A stretch of DNA of 64,000 nucleotides from Lacticaseibacillus hegangensis (lineage in GTDB: Bacteria; Bacillota; Bacilli; Lactobacillales; Lactobacillaceae). Under the pieces are notes generated by a model, which saw only the letters and a list, made by a program, of their open reading frames with translations, made no database searches and had not been told where the DNA came from. Where the stretch lies: contig NZ_RHOL01000013.1 of the NCBI RefSeq assembly GCF_003946465.1, positions 1 through 64,000 on the forward strand, in the 5' to 3' direction. Below, piece by piece: positions 62,167 to 64,000 of this stretch; within the stretch, counting starts at the first letter, position 1, and each line of letters opens with the position of its first letter. Both the position numbers and the translations under genes were made by a program.

Positions 62167-62975
62167 GATTGTCCCTCCTTTATGCCAAACCAAGTGCCAA
62201 ATGGCGCTCCTTCGAGAACCTTCAGCACAATCCGCGGGTCCGCCCCCGAGCACAGCACCATCTGCTTGCCGGCGGCCATCATGGTGCGCGCGGCGTTCAG
62301 CTTAGTCACCATGCCGCCGGTACCAAAGCGCGAGCCCGCCCCGCTTGCCTGGGCCTGACCCAGTGCTGCGGGCCCGGCCACCACGGGAATCAGCATCGCT
62401 TCGGGATGTTGCTTGGGGTTTTGATCGTACAGTCCGGCGATGTCAGACAACACGATCAGCATGTCGGCATCAATCGAGGTCGCCACCAGCGCCGAGAGCT
62501 GATCGTTATCACCAAATGTGGTTTTGTGATCCAGCTCGTCGGTGGCCACCGAGTCATTTTCATTGATGATCGGAATCACGTTCCTGGCCAACAGCGCGGC
62601 GATCGTATCGAGCACATGCCGGCGCGACTCGGGAAAATCGAACACATCGTGGGTCAGCAGCAGCTGGGCAATGCTGGCCCCGTAATCGGTGAAGCGCTCG
62701 CCGTACAGTCGCATCAGGCTGCTTTGACCAATCGCCGCCAAGGCTTGCTGCTCCGCAATTGCCGCCGGCCGGGTCTGCAGGTGCTGGGCCGCCAGCCCGA
62801 CCCCGATTGCCCCGGAAGTGACCAGAATCACTTCTGTGCCGGCGTTATTCATGGCCGAAAGCGCGTAGGCCAAGCGATCAATCGTCTGCAGATTGACCCG
62901 CCCGCTGTCGTGGATCAAGCTGCTGGTACCGATTTTGACCACTACCCGGCGGCCGGTTGCTCGTGTTTCACTCAT
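62163..62975 (-). CDS. proB: Glutamate 5-kinase
   Basis: 270-aa amino-acid-kinase domain enzyme without the C-terminal PUA domain, as in many LAB. VVVKIGTSSLI, ILVTSGAIGVG, INENDSV and GTGGMVTKLNAA are diagnostic. First step of proline synthesis. TAGGAGGGC precedes the start at 62975, just after a T-box terminator. Confidence 0.96.
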   Translation of the reverse strand: MSETRATGRRVVVKIGTSSLIHDSGRVNLQTIDRLAYALSAMNNAGTEVILVTSGAIGVGLAAQHLQTRPAAIAEQQALAAIGQSSLMRLYGERFTDYGASIAQLLLTHDVFDFPESRRHVLDTIAALLARNVIPIINENDSVATDELDHKTTFGDNDQLSALVATSIDADMLIVLSDIAGLYDQNPKQHPEAMLIPVVAGPAALGQAQASGAGSRFGTGGMVTKLNAARTMMAAGKQMVLCSGADPRIVLKVLEGAPFGTWFGIKEGQS

Positions 62976-62991
62976 TCGAAGCCCTCCTAAA

Positions 62992-63175
62992 CAAAAAAGC
63001 ACCGCTTCGTCGAGGCACCCATCACTGGGCGGTACCATCCTCGTTCGAAGCAGCGCTTCACACTTTTGCTCTGTCTATTAAAAAAATTGCGAACTGCGAG
63101 CCGGATTCGCAGACCAGGCTGGCCTTTCAGTCAAGGGCCAACTTCCTGTGCGCCGCTACTTGTATCGCAGGGTTG
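62992..63175 (-). promoter_or_regulatory. Proline T-box riboswitch of proBA
   Basis: The leader contains an AAGTA / GCACAGG stem I start, a GCGAATCCGG specifier region in which CCG (Pro) is followed by a purine, and the T-box GGATGGTACCGCC (63043-63031). Antiterminator bases CGAGG can instead pair with CCTCG in the terminator: GCGCTGCTTCG.../CGAAGCGGTGC, then TTTTTT (62998-62993). Uncharged tRNA-Pro is expected to prevent termination. The specifier assignment is by pattern and by the downstream genes. Confidence 0.87.
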
Positions 63176-63180
63176 TCGTC

Positions 63181-63209
63181 AGTTTAGCAGGCGGCCTCAG
63201 ACTTGTCAA
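63181..63209 (-). promoter_or_regulatory. proBA promoter
   Basis: Perfect TTGACA (63209-63204), 17 bp, TAAACT (63186-63181). Confidence 0.75.
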
Positions 63210-63219
63210 ACTGAGATCG

Positions 63220-63741
63220 TCATCGGTTCAACTCATACGCCAAGCACTCGACCACCGGCACTTCGAACGTCCAGCGCACCAGCCCGCGCCGCTCAAACCC
63301 GAGCTTTTCTAAAATGTGCTGCATCGCCTGATTGTCAATCTGGGTATCGACCCGCACATCCGGATAAGTGCGCCGCGCCTCATCGATCAGTCCCTGCATA
63401 AACGGCACGCTGAGGTGCTGGCCCTGAAACGCCGCCGCCATCGCCACCCGGTGAAGGGTGCTGTACGGGCCGTTGCGGCGCCAGTGGCCCTGAATTTGTG
63501 CGTACACCGGCTCCGGCGCGCTTTCCAAACTGGCGTAGGCCGCGATTTTACCTGCAACGACCAGCACCCGGCCGGTTTTTGCCTGCAGGTCCTGCTGGAT
63601 GTCAGTCGACGCAGGATACAGTGCCTGCCACTGCGGGATCTGTTGCCGCTTCAGCAGCGCCTTGGCATCCCCGATGATGCCCATAATAGTTGATAGGTCA
63701 GCCTCAGCAGCCGGCCGAATCGTGATCGAAGACAATGACAA
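63220..63741 (-). CDS. GNAT-family N-acetyltransferase
   Basis: 173 aa. ITIRPAAEADLSTIMGII at the N-terminus and acetyl-CoA/tail motifs FQGQHLSVPFMQGLIDEAR and MQHILEKLGFERRG are GNAT-like, though loop A has GQHLS for the usual GxG. AGGGAG precedes the start. Monocistronic, its end overlapping the proBA promoter region. Substrate unknown. Confidence 0.88.
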   Translation of the reverse strand: MSLSSITIRPAAEADLSTIMGIIGDAKALLKRQQIPQWQALYPASTDIQQDLQAKTGRVLVVAGKIAAYASLESAPEPVYAQIQGHWRRNGPYSTLHRVAMAAAFQGQHLSVPFMQGLIDEARRTYPDVRVDTQIDNQAMQHILEKLGFERRGLVRWTFEVPVVECLAYELNR

Positions 63742-63779
63742 AACTCCCTTGAGTTCAGATTGTCCCTATCCTACCATTT

Positions 63780-63938
63780 TCACTCGGCCACTTCATCCGC
63801 AAATAGGCGAATGACTTCATGCTGCGCGATCAGCCGGGTGGCGCGTTCGTCCATCGCCCACCAGCTCAATAGCCACAGCACGAGGCCCGTCAATAAGCCA
63901 CCAAGTGCCGCCATGTTTCTTCGCCCGCTTTCCTTCAT
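63780..63938 (-). CDS. Small membrane protein of unknown function
   Basis: 52 aa from ATG 63938: basic N-terminus (KESGRR), one membrane helix (AALGGLLTGLVLWLLSWWAM) and an acidic cytoplasmic or external tail (HEVIRLFADEVAE). Start is uncertain: an in-frame TTG at 63977 and an ATG at 63914 are alternatives, all with poor ribosome binding sites. A T run just upstream (63990-63984 region) may be the terminator of the preceding gene. No family recognised. Confidence 0.5.
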   Translation of the reverse strand: MKESGRRNMAALGGLLTGLVLWLLSWWAMDERATRLIAQHEVIRLFADEVAE

Positions 63939-64000
63939 TTTCCGGCTATCTGAGAACGCCTTCAGTATCCGCCGCAAACGTAAAAAAATGACGCGGGTCA

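Overview
The window is a GC-rich stretch of a Gram-positive chromosome, most likely from a high-GC member of the Lactobacillaceae (Lacticaseibacillus-like). The evidence is the gene content and order: dnaX-ebfC-recR-yaaL-tmk-darA-holB-yabA-rsmI, cysS-mrnC-rlmB-rae1, gltX/yacL/radA, rpmG-secE-nusG and split rplKA/rplJL. AGGAGG ribosome binding sites, LAB-type lipoproteins and PepC, Mini-III, DarA and ComX/SigH-type genes point the same way. No prophage, IS element, CRISPR array, tRNA or rRNA was recognised. Assignment to a genus is inference.

Layout. 1-5.7 kb: end of an unknown gene, an ABC-F ATPase, a MarR/LysE divergent pair and tsaD-rimI-tsaB. 5.7-7.1 kb: a large non-coding stretch with a candidate structured RNA, folT behind a THF riboswitch, and a second terminator-ended structured segment before ansA. 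7.1-15.8 kb: ansA and a HhH-GPD glycosylase, then the long dnaX-to-thioesterase replication/repair cluster on the minus strand. 15.8-16.4 kb: an array of 127-bp tandem repeats; a relative lies upstream of cysS at 46.4-46.6 kb. 16.5-20.5 kb: an ABC exporter, the SRP RNA, tadA, an RsmC-like methyltransferase and a lipoprotein. 20.6-28.5 kb: rplL/rplJ with an L10 leader, a four-gene osmoprotectant ABC operon, rplA/rplK, a DUF915 hydrolase, nusG, secE and rpmG.

28.6-36.9 kb is the most distinctive region: a complete flavin-based extracellular electron transfer (EET) locus. It has two tandem UbiA prenyltransferases, an ApbE flavin transferase, a PplA-type lipoprotein with two flavinylation motifs, a membrane-anchored Ndh2, EetA, EetB and a polyprenyl synthase. 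It sits between a ComX/SigH-like sigma factor and rpmG-secE-nusG, genes that are adjacent in Bacillus. In the expected scheme NADH electrons pass through Ndh2 to demethylmenaquinone, then EetA/EetB, then flavinylated PplA and an extracellular acceptor. Rex/CRP-like and cre-like sites lie in the divergent pplA/ndh2 control region.

37.9-43.2 kb holds a compact five-gene operon that interleaves an SsuABC-type importer with a membrane acyltransferase-3 protein and an AMP-forming acyl-CoA/acid ligase. Its substrate is unknown. 43.2-64 kb returns to housekeeping: rae1, rlmB, mrnC, cysS, recQ, gltX, yacL, radA, dut, pepC, gpmA, a GHMP-kinase-like protein, CsbD, two DUF2187-like proteins, a class A beta-lactamase-like serine hydrolase, a membrane MutS-like ATPase, proBA behind a proline T-box, a GNAT enzyme and a small membrane protein.

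Many operons are tightly coupled by 1-, 4- or 8-bp overlaps, and several genes start with GTG or TTG.
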